From: Tardiphaga alba | Lineage (GTDB): Bacteria > Pseudomonadota > Alphaproteobacteria > Rhizobiales > Xanthobacteraceae | Reading direction: 5' to 3' | Assembly (NCBI RefSeq): GCF_018279705.1 | Contig: NZ_CP036498.1 | Location: forward strand, 3,799,001 to 3,863,000 | DNA: 64,000 bases | Part shown: positions 39,405-47,572 of the stretch, one piece after another | Layout: the number at the start of each line of letters is the position of its first letter | Position numbering within the stretch: the first letter of the stretch is position 1 | Position numbers and translations under genes: made by a program | The notes under the pieces: model-generated | The model's database searches: none | What the model was told of the DNA's origin: nothing | Seen by the model: the letters and a program-made list of their open reading frames with translations, nothing else

Positions 39405-40394
39405 CTATTCCGCCGCGCGCGACAGCGCGACCGGAACGCGCCGGAAGTCGAGTTCGCGGCTGACCAGCCGCTCGACGCCAGCGGAGGCATCGGCGAGCAG
39501 CTGCCGATAGCCGGCGATCGAGCGCGCGAACACGTTGTAGATGATGACCGCGGGAATGGCGGCGACGAGACCGATCGCGGTGGCCAGCAGCGCTTCGGCG
39601 ATGCCGGGCGCGACCACGGCGAGATTGGTGGTCTGCGACTCGCTGATGCCGATAAAGGCATTCATGATGCCCCACACGGTGCCGAACAGCCCGACGAAAG
39701 GCGCGGTTGCACCGACCGTGGCGAGCATGCCGGTGCCGATGGTCATGCGCCGGCCCGCCGCCGCCTCGATCCGCGACAGCCGCGACGTCACGCGCTCGTT
39801 CACGCCATTGCCGTCCGTATGCGCGATGATGCCGGACGACACCCGCACCTCGTCGGCGGCTTCCAGCACCATGACCGCCGCGGTGTCGCGCGCATCACCG
39901 ACCGTCGCCGCCGCATCGGCAAGGTCCTCCGCCGCGAGGATGCCCGCGATGCCGCGCCGCAGCCGCCGACGCGCCAGCGTCAGTTCGACGGATTTCGCCA
40001 GCCAGATGATCCAGGTCCCCAGCGAGGCCGCGGCAAGGCCGACCATTACCGCCTTCACGACGATGTCGGCAGCCATGAACATGCCCCAGGGCGACAGATT
40101 GTGCGGCAGCTTGTTCGCGGCAGCAGGCGCTGCCGGTGCGGGAGCTGTCTGCATCGGTGGCGTCGGCGCAGGCGTTGTCTGCACCGGAGTGGGTGCTGCC
40201 TCTGCAGTGCCAACAGCAGGTGTCTCGCTCGCGGCCGGCGCCGGCGCGACGGCCGGCGGCGCGGGCTGCTCGGATGGTGCAGGCGTTTGCGCATGTCCGG
40301 GGGACAGGCAGAACATCGACATCAACACGACCGCCAGAAAGCGTCGCAGGGCCCTGTGGCCAACGGTCTGCACCGGCGGATCAACCGACATCAT
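39405..40394 (-). CDS. exbB: TonB-system energizer ExbB
   Basis: A 329-residue ExbB with a signal-peptide start ([18 protein letters not shown]) and an Ala/Pro/Thr-rich periplasmic extension to about residue 105. MotA/TolQ/ExbB helices follow: [39 protein letters not shown] and [25 protein letters not shown] precedes ATG at 40394. It is part of the heme oxygenase-exbB-exbD-tonB operon. Confidence 0.95.
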   Translation of the reverse strand: MMSVDPPVQTVGHRALRRFLAVVLMSMFCLSPGHAQTPAPSEQPAPPAVAPAPAASETPAVGTAEAAPTPVQTTPAPTPPMQTAPAPAAPAAANKLPHNLSPWGMFMAADIVVKAVMVGLAAASLGTWIIWLAKSVELTLARRRLRRGIAGILAAEDLADAAATVGDARDTAAVMVLEAADEVRVSSGIIAHTDGNGVNERVTSRLSRIEAAAGRRMTIGTGMLATVGATAPFVGLFGTVWGIMNAFIGISESQTTNLAVVAPGIAEALLATAIGLVAAIPAVIIYNVFARSIAGYRQLLADASAGVERLVSRELDFRRVPVALSRAAE

Positions 40395-40408
40395 GAGTCT
40401 TCTTCTTG

Positions 40409-40591
40409 TTAGGAGTGGTCCTGGATCTGGTCGGACGGCATCGCCCATGACCCATGCGCAGGCTTCACGCTTCGCTGTGCGCGACACCGGTCGAAACGGG
40501 CCGGTGTCGGCAGCAGGCAAATCAGGAAGCCGAAGATCGCCGCGACGCAGAAGACGGCATTCGCGAGAAAGCTGAGAGCCGTCGGCGTCAT
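40409..40591 (-). CDS. Small single-span membrane protein in the heme/TonB operon
   Basis: A 60-residue protein starting [16 protein letters not shown], with one hydrophobic helix at about residues 7-28 and a basic then polar tail. The Shine-Dalgarno TAAGGAG sits six bases before ATG and is one of the strongest in the window, so it is probably translated. It lies ten bases after the heme oxygenase gene and 14 before exbB. I do not recognise a family. A role tied to ExbB or heme handling is inference from position. Confidence 0.7.
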   Translation of the reverse strand: MTPTALSFLANAVFCVAAIFGFLICLLPTPARFDRCRAQRSVKPAHGSWAMPSDQIQDHS

Positions 40592-40601
40592 GGCAGTCTC
40601 C

Positions 40602-41234
40602 TTATGCCGCGCGGATCGGCGCGTTGTCGTCCGTGCGCGGCAGCAGTGCCTCGACCAGTTCGCGCACGCGGATAAAGGCCGCGCGGCCGCCGGCAATGAC
40701 GTTCTGCTCTTCGGCGGCATCGAGGCTCAACGAGTCCAGTGCAGCCGTAAACGTCTTCCACTGCTTGCCCCGCCCCTCCGGCGCCGCCGCGAGATGACGC
40801 GCGCCGCATGTTTCGGTGAAGCCGAGCTTGGCGGCATCCTTGAGCAGGAACGCAGCGCCGAGATTGGACCCCTCGGCGGCATAGAGCCAGCCGAGCGCCG
40901 TCGGAAGGTCCGCGTTCGCATCGAATTCCGGTGCAGCGCTTGCGGCTGGAATAGCGATGCCGAGATCGGCCAGATCCTGCGCGACCAGGCCGAGGCGACG
41001 GCGGCCCGGCAGATCGGGCAGCAAGCGATCCAGCGCGGGATTGTCATAGAGCGCGTCGATGTCGCGATGGAATTGATACTGCACCTGCAGGAACGCACCA
41101 TAGCGCTCGCGATCGGCAAACGGCGCACCCGCCATGATCCGCTCGTCCAGCGCCTCATGGGCGTCATGGGTGGCGGCGCGCAACTGTCCGGCACGGCCGG
41201 GCGCGGCAGCGGAAGAATGATCGGGTGTGCTCAT
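40602..41234 (-). CDS. Biliverdin-forming heme oxygenase
   Basis: A 210-residue heme oxygenase of the bacterial BphO-like type. LRAATHDAHEALD carries the proximal heme histidine, and YAAEGSNLGAAFLLKDAAKLGF is the glycine-containing distal region. It opens heme to biliverdin, iron and CO in the cytoplasm. As first gene of an operon with exbB-exbD-tonB and beside a HasR-like receptor, its role is iron release from imported heme rather than chromophore making, since no phytochrome gene is nearby. Confidence 0.9.
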   Translation of the reverse strand: MSTPDHSSAAAPGRAGQLRAATHDAHEALDERIMAGAPFADRERYGAFLQVQYQFHRDIDALYDNPALDRLLPDLPGRRRLGLVAQDLADLGIAIPAASAAPEFDANADLPTALGWLYAAEGSNLGAAFLLKDAAKLGFTETCGARHLAAAPEGRGKQWKTFTAALDSLSLDAAEEQNVIAGGRAAFIRVRELVEALLPRTDDNAPIRAA

Positions 41235-41342
41235 ATCCTATGCTTTCTTGGCTGGACGCGTCCGCGATCGCACATCGCGACCGGGCGCGCTGGGCTGGTC
41301 TCTAAAGATAAGACGAACGAGGGAGCGCGATTTCCCAATCAG

Positions 41343-41360
41343 TCTGGAACGATTCTACGT
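41343..41360. promoter_or_regulatory. Irr (ICE) box-like site upstream of the heme oxygenase operon
   Basis: TCTGGAACGATTCTACG has the same GAACGATTC centre as the site at 37305, with a good right half (TTCTA) and a weaker left half. It lies about 110 bases before the heme oxygenase start, fitting iron-responsive control. Confidence 0.5.
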
Positions 41361-41389
41361 TCGTGCCGCTGATGCCTTGCGCCACAGCA

Positions 41390-41425
41390 AAACGCCCGCA
41401 TCTGCGCAAACAGATGCGGGCGTTT
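41390..41425 (-). terminator. Terminator-like hairpin between the heme oxygenase promoter and the amidohydrolase
   Basis: AAACGCCCGCATCTG and CAGATGCGGGCGTTT form a perfect 15-bp stem with a 6-nt loop, and T-rich flanks occur on both sides. It lies 20 bases before the amidohydrolase stop on the plus map, in the gap between the two minus-strand operons. It may stop readthrough in either direction; the assignment to one strand is uncertain. Confidence 0.6.
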
Positions 41426-41444
41426 GCTCGAAAGCTGATCTGAA

Positions 41445-42334
41445 TCAGGCGGGCGGAAAGCCGTAGAGCCGCTGCGCGTTGTCCGCGAGGATGCGATTGC
41501 GCAGCGCTGCATCGGGAATCCATTCGCCGAACAAATCGAGCAGTTCGCCCACATTCGGCATGTGATCCCAGTTGGCCACATGCGGCCAGTCCGAGCCCCA
41601 CAGGCAACGATCCCGTCCCGCCGCAGCCAGGGCCTGTGCCAGCGCCGTCGTCTCGCGATAAGGCGGCGCACTCAGCCGATAGGCGCCGGACAGCTTGACC
41701 CAGGCGCCATCCGACACCAGCCGCAGCAGCTCCTGGAAGCCCGGCGACGCGACCCCCTCCGCAGCCGGAAAGTGCCCCATGTGATCGACGACCACAGGCA
41801 CGCGCAACTTCCTGATCCGCGGCGCCAAATCAGGAAGGTTGCGCGCATCGAGCAGGAACTGCAGGTGCCAGCCCATCTCGGCGCAAAGGTCGCCATATTT
41901 TTCCAGCAGATCGATGCTGACGCCGCCACCATAGAGCACATTGATGCGAAGGCCGGTGACCCCGCCTCTTTCAACTCCGCGTAATAGCCGTCGCTCTTGC
42001 CGAGATCGACCACCGCCACGCCGCGCAGGCGTGTCGGGTTCGCCCGCAGCGTTTCCAGCATCAGCCGGTTGTCGGTGCCATGCACGCTGACCTGGATCAG
42101 CACGCCGTAAGTCATGCCGGTGCCGTCGAGCATCGCCAGATATTTTTCGGCCGGCGCCGCTGGCGCCGTGTAGCTGCGCTGTGGCACCAGCGGAAAATCC
42201 GGCGGCACGCCGATCACATGCGCATGCGTGTCCACCGCGCCCTTCGGCACCTTGAACGCGGCGGGGCCACGGGGATTTGCCGCCGGACCCGGACAGTCCG
42301 GCGGAGTCGTCGTTGCAGTCACATGGTCAGTCAT
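41445..42334 (-). pseudogene. Amidohydrolase 2 family protein, frameshifted near 41962
   Basis: A TIM-barrel metal hydrolase related to 2-pyrone-4,6-dicarboxylate lactonase. The first frame starts MTDHVTATTT, has the metal motif DTHAHV, and runs to YYAELKEAG. The second continues VTGLRINVLYGGGVSID and ends with CLWGSDWPHV and NAQRLYGFPPA. Adding one G to the GGGG run (plus-strand 41960-41963) joins them into 296 residues, the usual family length. Its ATG overlaps the MFS stop by eight bases (ATGACTGA), so the transporter probably imports its aromatic or lactone substrate. Confidence 0.87.
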
Positions 42335-43616
42335 TGGCTTGCAATTCCTTGCCGCGCGTTTCCGGCAGCAGCAGCGCGCCGATCAGCAACAGGCTATAGG
42401 CGATCACCGCAAAGATCGCGATCGCTTTCGACAGTGGCATGGCGGATGAGAGATAGCCGACCAGCGCTGGAAACAGCGCACCGATGCCGCGCCCGAAATT
42501 ATAGGCAAAGCCCTGGCCGGAGCCACGCAGCCGTGTCGGAAACAGTTCGGTGAGGAACGCGCCGATGCCGGAGAAATAGGCGGAAGCGCAGATGCCGAGC
42601 GGGAAGCCGAGGAACAGCATCCACTGGTTCGAGATCGGCAGCTGCGTATAGGCGACCACCAGCAGCGAGGCGAGCACGGCGAACAGCATGAACAGCTTGC
42701 GGCGGCCGATGCGGTCGGCGAGATAGGCGCCCCAGACATAGCCGATGAAGCTGCCGACGATGAGCAGCGCGAGATAGCCGGTGGAGCCGACCACGGTGAG
42801 CCCGCGCTCGGTGCGCAGGAAGGTCGGCAGCCAGGTGGTGATGGCATAGTAGCCGCCCTGCGCGCCCGTGCAGAGCAGCGAGGTGAACAGCGTGATGCGC
42901 AGCACGTCCGGCGAGAAGATCTCGAACATGCTCGGACGATCCTGCTTCTTCGCATCCGCCCGGCGCACGGCCGAGGAAATCTCCGGCTCCTCCACATAGC
43001 GGCGCAGGAAGAACAGCAGCAGCGCCGGCAAGGCCCCGAGCGCGAACATCCAGCGCCACGCCTGTTCCGGCGGAATGTAGGAATAGCAGATCGCCTGCAG
43101 CAGCACCGCAGCGCCCCAGCCGACGGCCCAGCCCGACTGCACCGTGCCCACCGCCCGGCCGCGATATTTGGCGCGGATGGTCTCGCCGATCAGCACCGCG
43201 CCGGCCGCCCATTCGCCGCCGAAGCCGAGACCGAGAAAGGCGCGCAACACCATCAGCTGTTCGAAATTCTGCGCGAAGGCACAGAGCAGCGTGAAGAACG
43301 AGAACCAAAGGATGGTGATCTGCAGCGTCCGCACACGGCCGATGCGGTCCGACAGATAGCCCGCCAGCCAGCCGCCGAGCGCCGAGACGATCAGCGTGAC
43401 GGTGACCGCGAGACCGGCCGTGCCGCGCTCCACCTGCCACATGGCGATGATCGTGCCGATCACCAGCGGATAGATCATGAAATCCATGGCATCGAGGGCC
43501 CAGCCGAGGAAGCAGGCCCAGAAGGTCCGCCGCTCGCGCGGATTCATGTCCCGGAAGAAGCCGGTCAGCGAAGTATCATCCGTCTCCGGCGCAGACGCCG
43601 TCTGTGTGGTCGACAT
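42327..43616 (-). CDS. MFS transporter, aromatic acid/metabolite:H+ symporter type
   Basis: A 429-residue carrier with twelve helices. The MFS loop motif GYLSDRIGRVRTLQ lies between helices 2 and 3, GLGFGGEWAAGAVLIGE in helix 5 and YLADRIGRRKLF in the second half. This pattern fits the sugar-acid/aromatic-acid symporters. AGGGGACC precedes ATG at 43616. It is translationally coupled to the amidohydrolase, so both likely serve one catabolic substrate. Confidence 0.9.
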   Translation of the reverse strand: MSTTQTASAPETDDTSLTGFFRDMNPRERRTFWACFLGWALDAMDFMIYPLVIGTIIAMWQVERGTAGLAVTVTLIVSALGGWLAGYLSDRIGRVRTLQITILWFSFFTLLCAFAQNFEQLMVLRAFLGLGFGGEWAAGAVLIGETIRAKYRGRAVGTVQSGWAVGWGAAVLLQAICYSYIPPEQAWRWMFALGALPALLLFFLRRYVEEPEISSAVRRADAKKQDRPSMFEIFSPDVLRITLFTSLLCTGAQGGYYAITTWLPTFLRTERGLTVVGSTGYLALLIVGSFIGYVWGAYLADRIGRRKLFMLFAVLASLLVVAYTQLPISNQWMLFLGFPLGICASAYFSGIGAFLTELFPTRLRGSGQGFAYNFGRGIGALFPALVGYLSSAMPLSKAIAIFAVIAYSLLLIGALLLPETRGKELQAND

Positions 43617-43982
43617 GGTCCCCTCCCCCAAAAGCATTCGCTTGGCGCGATGCCGATCATGTCTGCGGAGCTTGGTGCTGCGCAGCGATGCGTTGTTTGG
43701 GTCGGGATCGTGCGCCATTTCGCCGCGATGGCGCAATCGAGTTCTGCGACTGGCACCAATGATGATTTCGCGTGATCGCGACGCATGAAGCACGTGCGTC
43801 AAGTGAAGTTCGTGACCGCGCAGAATGCGCTCAATGTGGCGGCCGTTCAGCGCCCTACCCGCCAGGCGAACGCCCTGCTGCGCCGCACACACCGGTCCGG
43901 TATCGTCCGCCGATGTCGCGGAAATCCCGCACGCAAACTTTTTTTTGCGCCGCGGGCTGAACTTTTCCCCGGCTGGAACGTC

Positions 43983-44052
43983 TACAATATGTGGGTGGTC
44001 CCCCAAGCGCCCACATCCCCAGACTGGAAGCCCCGTTCCCCGACGGGGCTTT
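43983..44052 (+). ncRNA. Candidate small RNA with two hairpins and a terminator
   Basis: The 514-bp gap at 43617-44130 holds no ORF I can support. Within it a TACAAT box (43983-43988) is followed by a stem ATGTGGG/CCCACAT whose loop holds CCCCC. A terminator-like stem AAGCCCCGT/ACGGGGCTT with T-rich sequence after it ends at about 44052. C-rich loops and this length resemble alphaproteobacterial trans-acting sRNAs that pair with Shine-Dalgarno sequences. The assignment is inference from structure only. An A/T-rich hairpin CGCAAA/TTTGCG lies just upstream at about 43932-43950. Confidence 0.45.
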
Positions 44053-44130
44053 CGTTCGTTTGGGCTACCCGATGCCGCCGCACAACGGACATGTTTGCCC
44101 GGACGACTGATCGCAACATCAGGAGCCCGC

Positions 44131-44283
44131 ATGCATCAGGAACCGATCACCCCGCCGACACCACCCACCCCCAACATGCACGACACCGCCGCCGCCTGGG
44201 GTCCACGGCCATCGCTGCGATGGCTGGTGTTCACGGTGGTGGTGGTTGCGGTTGTTATTGTGGTGGTGCGCTGGATGAAGTGA
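44131..44283 (+). CDS. Small membrane protein, 50 residues
   Basis: AGGAG lies five bases before ATG. The protein has a Pro/Thr-rich N-terminus (ITPPTPPTPN) and one C-terminal hydrophobic helix of valines (WLVFTVVVVAVVIVVV), ending RWMK. No family is recognised. The strong ribosome site and clean helix support translation. It follows the candidate sRNA terminator, so it is probably transcribed on its own. Confidence 0.6.
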   Translation: MHQEPITPPTPPTPNMHDTAAAWGPRPSLRWLVFTVVVVAVVIVVVRWMK

Positions 44284-44309
44284 TGGCCGGCGCGTTTGCA
44301 ATACCGACG

Positions 44310-44386
44310 CAGCCCGGATGAGCGCAGCGACATCCGGGACTTGGACGAAGTGCTGCCCCGCATATCGCAAACGCTCATCGGGCTAC
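44310..44386. repeat. Decayed member of the 89-bp palindromic repeat family
   Basis: It begins AGCCCGGATGAGCGCAGCG and ends CGGGCTAC, as in the copies at 3164, 4072 and 10219, but it is shorter (77 bp) and its middle differs. Confidence 0.7.
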
Positions 44387-44405
44387 ACTTCTGGACAAAA
44401 TAAAA

Positions 44406-44425
44406 GCCGCCTTTCGGCGGCCTGT
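44406..44425 (-). terminator. Rho-independent terminator
   Basis: GCCGCC-TTTC-GGCGGC forms the stem. On the minus strand it is followed by TTTTATTTT and lies 25 bases downstream of the small gene at 44451. Confidence 0.8.
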
Positions 44426-44450
44426 TCATGCGTAGGAGTGAGCCCGTATT

Positions 44451-44630
44451 TCAAGCGCGCTTGCGCTGCTCGTGATGCACGGGCGCAGAACTATTTACGG
44501 CGGTGTCACGCTCAGTCTTCAGTTCAGCCAAACGCGCGATGAGCTTTGGGTTCGCGGGCACGCCGAGTTTCGGCTTCGCCACCCGTTGCGCCGCCTGCTT
44601 GCTGACTTTCATGATCTGGTCGCGTGTCAT
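44451..44630 (-). CDS. Hypothetical protein, 59 residues
   Basis: A short, lysine- and arginine-rich soluble protein starting MTRDQIMKVSKQAAQRV and ending EQRKRA. AGGAG lies six bases before ATG (44630) and a terminator follows the stop, so this is a complete small transcription unit. No family is recognised. It is probably helical and possibly nucleic-acid binding because of its charge, though that is weak inference. Confidence 0.6.
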   Translation of the reverse strand: MTRDQIMKVSKQAAQRVAKPKLGVPANPKLIARLAELKTERDTAVNSSAPVHHEQRKRA

Positions 44631-44674
44631 GACCAACTCCTATCCCGATTAAATATAGCATGTTTCAGGAGAAA

Positions 44675-45164
44675 TTAAACCAGCTTCGTAAAAAGCCAGT
44701 AGTCCTTCTCCGAGCCCGGATCTCGGAATTGGTCAGTTATCCGATACCCGCATGCACAGACCGCTCTACCTATAAATTCATATTTCTGGAGGGCCTTTGT
44801 TCAAGACCGGCGTAAAAGGTCTCCATCGTGATCAAGTCCGGCATAGTAGTCCCGACGAGGCGGCCAATAGCGCGATTGATTTGTATCCTAACAAAGGCCC
44901 GCCATTCCTTTGGGAATACTTATCGACTGACTCCTTCGAGTAGTCGGGCGCCGTCACTTTCCAATCGCTGACCAAACTCTGCTCCCTGATGCCAAATCTC
45001 AAGTCGTGAGCTTTCGGTTCATCCACGGGCACCAGCATCACCGACATCACGATAGCGGTGTCGGCTTCCAGATCGAAGCTCAGCGCGAACTCCACAATCT
45101 CCACGCCGAGATTGTCCGTGAAAGGCGGATCATGATCGGTTGCAATGTCGATCTGGTATGCCAT
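44675..45164 (-). pseudogene. Hypothetical protein, broken by two single-base losses
   Basis: From ATG 45164 the first frame reads MAYQIDIATDHDPPF to VDKYS. A second frame continues KEWRAFVRIQINRAIG to FYAGLEQR, and a third ends ALQKYEFIGRAVCACGY to WLFTKLV with TAA at 44677-44675. Adding one C/G at about 44912-44914 and one at about 44794-44795 restores a single 163-residue protein. Each piece is protein-like, so these are more likely sequencing indels than decay. No family is recognised. The base composition is lower in GC than the surroundings, which suggests transfer. Confidence 0.68.
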
Positions 45165-45335
45165 GCACCGGACATAGCCAATTTCGCCCAAAAAGAGAAA
45201 TATTTACCCAAACAACTACAGAGGCATGTTGCGGCAGGTGCCTTGTTTCCTTTTCACTTGAGAACGCGGCTTTCATCGCGCGCGAATCCATGCGGAGCAT
45301 CCGCAATATCTACTCAATGGTGTTCAGGAGCGGGC

Positions 45336-45379
45336 TGGAGCGGGTAGAGGGAATCGAACCCTCGTATTCAGCTTGGAAG
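45336..45379. repeat. attachment-site-like copy of the tRNA-Gly 3' half
   Basis: These 44 bases are identical to 47697-47740, which run from the encoded CCA through the T-arm to the anticodon loop of the intact tRNA-Gly. Beyond 45379 the sequence no longer resembles a tRNA. A partial tRNA facing a complete one across 2.3 kb is the classic mark of a tyrosine-recombinase element. The stretch 45165-45335 holds nothing else I can name. Confidence 0.85.
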
Positions 45380-45510
45380 TCGCTTAGATCCAAGTTCTCT
45401 ATAAACGCAGATAAGGCATGATAGCGCACTAAACATCACGATTACAACACGTTATCGGCCTTATCCTCCGCACGGAAAATCCCGCCAAATCCCCCAACTA
45501 CACGGACTTC

Positions 45511-45532
45511 TGCGCCCGACCTGCGCCCGAAA
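45511..45532. repeat. 22-bp direct repeat, left copy (possible integrase arm sites)
   Basis: The 22-mer contains two tandem TGCGCCCGA units and recurs exactly at 47573-47594. Each copy lies 100-130 bases inside the 44-bp tRNA-derived repeat. Its position fits arm-type recombinase binding sites. No integrase gene is present to confirm this. Confidence 0.6.
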
Positions 45533-45608
45533 ATCCGGTCAAATTTCCGAAACGGCGTCCATTTTCCGACAGCGAAGTCAAGCGATCGTCGAGCGAGCAG
45601 GCAAAAGA

Positions 45609-45641
45609 AAAGCGGCGCATGGATTGCTCCACACGCCGCTT
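45609..45641 (-). terminator. Rho-independent terminator
   Basis: AAGCGGCG pairs with CGCCGCTT across a 16-nt loop. On the minus strand TTTTCTTTT follows. It lies 21 bases downstream of the small gene at 45663. Confidence 0.75.
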
Positions 45642-45662
45642 AATATTCGAACTCTGCCAGCT

Positions 45663-45842
45663 TCACTTCAGACCGAGCTTGGCCTCCAGCTTCGCCAAAT
45701 CCCGCACCGCCTCTTCCCTCAAATCCTCGGTCTCGGCGTCCTTCACCCGCGCCCGGAAGATCATCAGCAGCTTCTGTGGCAGAGGGATTTTCCGGGCCTC
45801 TTCCTCGGCGGCCCGGACGGGTTTGACGAATAGGATTTTCAT
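45663..45842 (-). CDS. Small helical protein, 59 residues, in the tRNA-Gly element
   Basis: A reading from ATG 45842 to TGA 45665 gives a charged, helix-prone protein starting MKILFVKPVRAAEEEARK and ending AKLEAKLGLK, with a heptad-like KLLMIFRARVKDAETEDL middle. A terminator follows. It is too short for many gene finders. No family is recognised. No good ribosome site is seen, so confidence is moderate. Confidence 0.55.
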   Translation of the reverse strand: MKILFVKPVRAAEEEARKIPLPQKLLMIFRARVKDAETEDLREEAVRDLAKLEAKLGLK

Positions 45843-45940
45843 GCTGCCAGTTTGGCATCACGACGCTGCCGATCCGCGCACATTTGAGTTGCACCACCGC
45901 GGGAATCAACCGATCGTAGACAGTGATTGGGGAGCAACTC

Positions 45941-46510
45941 ATGGACGGCTATCAGTTCACAGCGGCACTTGTCGGGAGCCTTGCATGGCCGGCAGTTGTG
46001 GTCGTTTTGCTCTACCTTCTCCGAAAACAAATCACAGGTCTCGCAGAGCGTCTAAAGGAATTATCCCTTCCTGGAGGAATGAAAGCGACTTTTGAAAAAG
46101 AGCTTCAGGTCGGCCGCGAGATTGTAGAACAAATTCCCGTTGCCCCTGCCCCGCAGTTAGCCCCGCCTGCGCCAGAGGAAGATAACAAACTTCACCGACT
46201 GGCCATTGAAGCCCCAGACGGAGCAATCGTACTGGCATACATTGAACTTGAAAAAACGTTGCGAGACGTAGCAATAAAGCTTGGAATGGGATCGAAGGTC
46301 ACCAATCAACGCTCTGTAATGGAAGAGTTGGTGAAGCGGAATCTGATTTCGCGAGATGCGTCCCGCCTCTTCGACTCATTGAGGCGAGCACGTAACAGCG
46401 CAGCGCACTCTGTTAGCGACCAACAGGTGACCACTCAGGAAGCCTTGGAGTACATTCGTCAGGTAGACTTGTTCGTGCAATTATTGAATTTGGCACAAAC
46501 GCAGCTTTAA
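45941..46510 (+). CDS. Membrane-anchored protein with HEPN-type RNxxxH motif
   Basis: A 189-residue protein. One N-terminal membrane helix lies at about residues 10-30 (GSLAWPAVVVVLLYLL). A charged amphipathic segment and a Pro/Ala linker (VAPAPQLAPPAPEE) follow, then a helical domain from about 75 that holds R151-N152-SAA-H156 in LRRARNSAAHSV. RNxxxH is the catalytic signature of HEPN ribonucleases and also occurs in DUF4145-like proteins. GGGGAG precedes ATG at 45941. It converges on a second RNxxxH protein, both inside the tRNA-Gly element. A defence or RNA-cleavage role is inferred. Confidence 0.78.
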   Translation: MDGYQFTAALVGSLAWPAVVVVLLYLLRKQITGLAERLKELSLPGGMKATFEKELQVGREIVEQIPVAPAPQLAPPAPEEDNKLHRLAIEAPDGAIVLAYIELEKTLRDVAIKLGMGSKVTNQRSVMEELVKRNLISRDASRLFDSLRRARNSAAHSVSDQQVTTQEALEYIRQVDLFVQLLNLAQTQL

Positions 46511-46594
46511 GCAGCCACGAATAAATCAGATTGCTTCGGCGGAGCAGGTTTGACCTGCGCAGCGCGAATACTGTCACTGGCCGTTGCGTGTTTG

Positions 46595-47413
46595 CTACGC
46601 TTTCTCGTCCTTTGGGCCGTTTGGCAATTTTCCCATCAACTCAGACCCAAACAGAAACGCAGAAAAAGCGATTTCATTAAAGTCCGTCGCAGTTATCTTA
46701 AGCCTCTCATTGAGCTTGAATGAGCGCTCCCTCAATGCAATTCGCATGAGCAGCGTAACTTCATCGCTTCCGTCTTCAGCGTTCACAGGGATACCCGTCT
46801 CTATGTCAACTTCCTCGCCACCACGCTCATAGAAAATGCGCACGTAGGGGAACATCAGACGCATAGTTCCTGACCCGTCCACGTCTCGCGCGCCCACTAT
46901 CCCGCCCCGATGTTCAAGGCAGTTTCTAGCATTCTGAAGTGATCGGTATGCATCTGAAAAGTTAAGTGGCTCGGTGAGGCTCTCGTTCACATATTTCAGG
47001 AGGTCAGGGAATTTCAAATCCGACGCACGCTTCTTGAACGGTGCAATAAACTCAGCGAGTGTCGATCCGGATTTTACGCGGTGCGGTTTCCAAGCAATCT
47101 CCAGCAAGAGATAAGCTCGCTCCAGCGACTCCCGAACACCTCGGAGGAGGTCTTGGAATGCTCTGGCTAGTATCCAGCTTTCGTGACGAAGCCGCCGCTC
47201 CGTTGCATCAATATTGATGCCAGCAATCTTGTGCCTGATCGACGTGGAGGTGGTTGCCGGTGACGGCGGCTTCGACAGATCCGCCACAGCTAACGCACCG
47301 AAATACAGATCGACTACTTCCTGACATTGAATTGCAGCAGCATGCGCAGGCACAGCAACGGACTCTCTACGGAGTTCAAGTGCCACGCGCGGCGTCTCTT
47401 CGACTGTCGTCAT
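46595..47413 (-). CDS. Second protein with HEPN-type RNxxxH motif
   Basis: A 272-residue soluble, mostly helical protein. A conserved-looking core SLQNARNCLEHRGG holds R163-N164-CLE-H168, again the RNxxxH pattern. A beta-rich C-terminal third follows (YVRIFYERGGEEVDIETG). There is no signal or membrane segment. ATG at 47413 has only a weak ribosome site. It is convergent with the membrane-anchored RNxxxH protein (85-bp gap) in the tRNA-Gly element. No named family is recognised; a toxin or abortive-infection nuclease is possible. Confidence 0.75.
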   Translation of the reverse strand: MTTVEETPRVALELRRESVAVPAHAAAIQCQEVVDLYFGALAVADLSKPPSPATTSTSIRHKIAGINIDATERRLRHESWILARAFQDLLRGVRESLERAYLLLEIAWKPHRVKSGSTLAEFIAPFKKRASDLKFPDLLKYVNESLTEPLNFSDAYRSLQNARNCLEHRGGIVGARDVDGSGTMRLMFPYVRIFYERGGEEVDIETGIPVNAEDGSDEVTLLMRIALRERSFKLNERLKITATDFNEIAFSAFLFGSELMGKLPNGPKDEKA

Positions 47414-47572
47414 AGATCACAACTTCTCTCGCAGATTCACGCCAATCCGGTCCACTACTTGAAAGAGAGTGCTGCGAACATTCGTCGCGGAGCTGTGTAT
47501 TCAGCTTAGAAATCTAGCGTCTTAAAGCGCGATCCCGAAAATGGAATCAGGATCAAATACTTACGTGAAAAG

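Noticed and set aside
45350..45420. A second full tRNA-Gly
   Set aside because: Only the 3' half matches; the acceptor 5' strand, D-arm and half the anticodon stem are missing, so it is an att-type copy.
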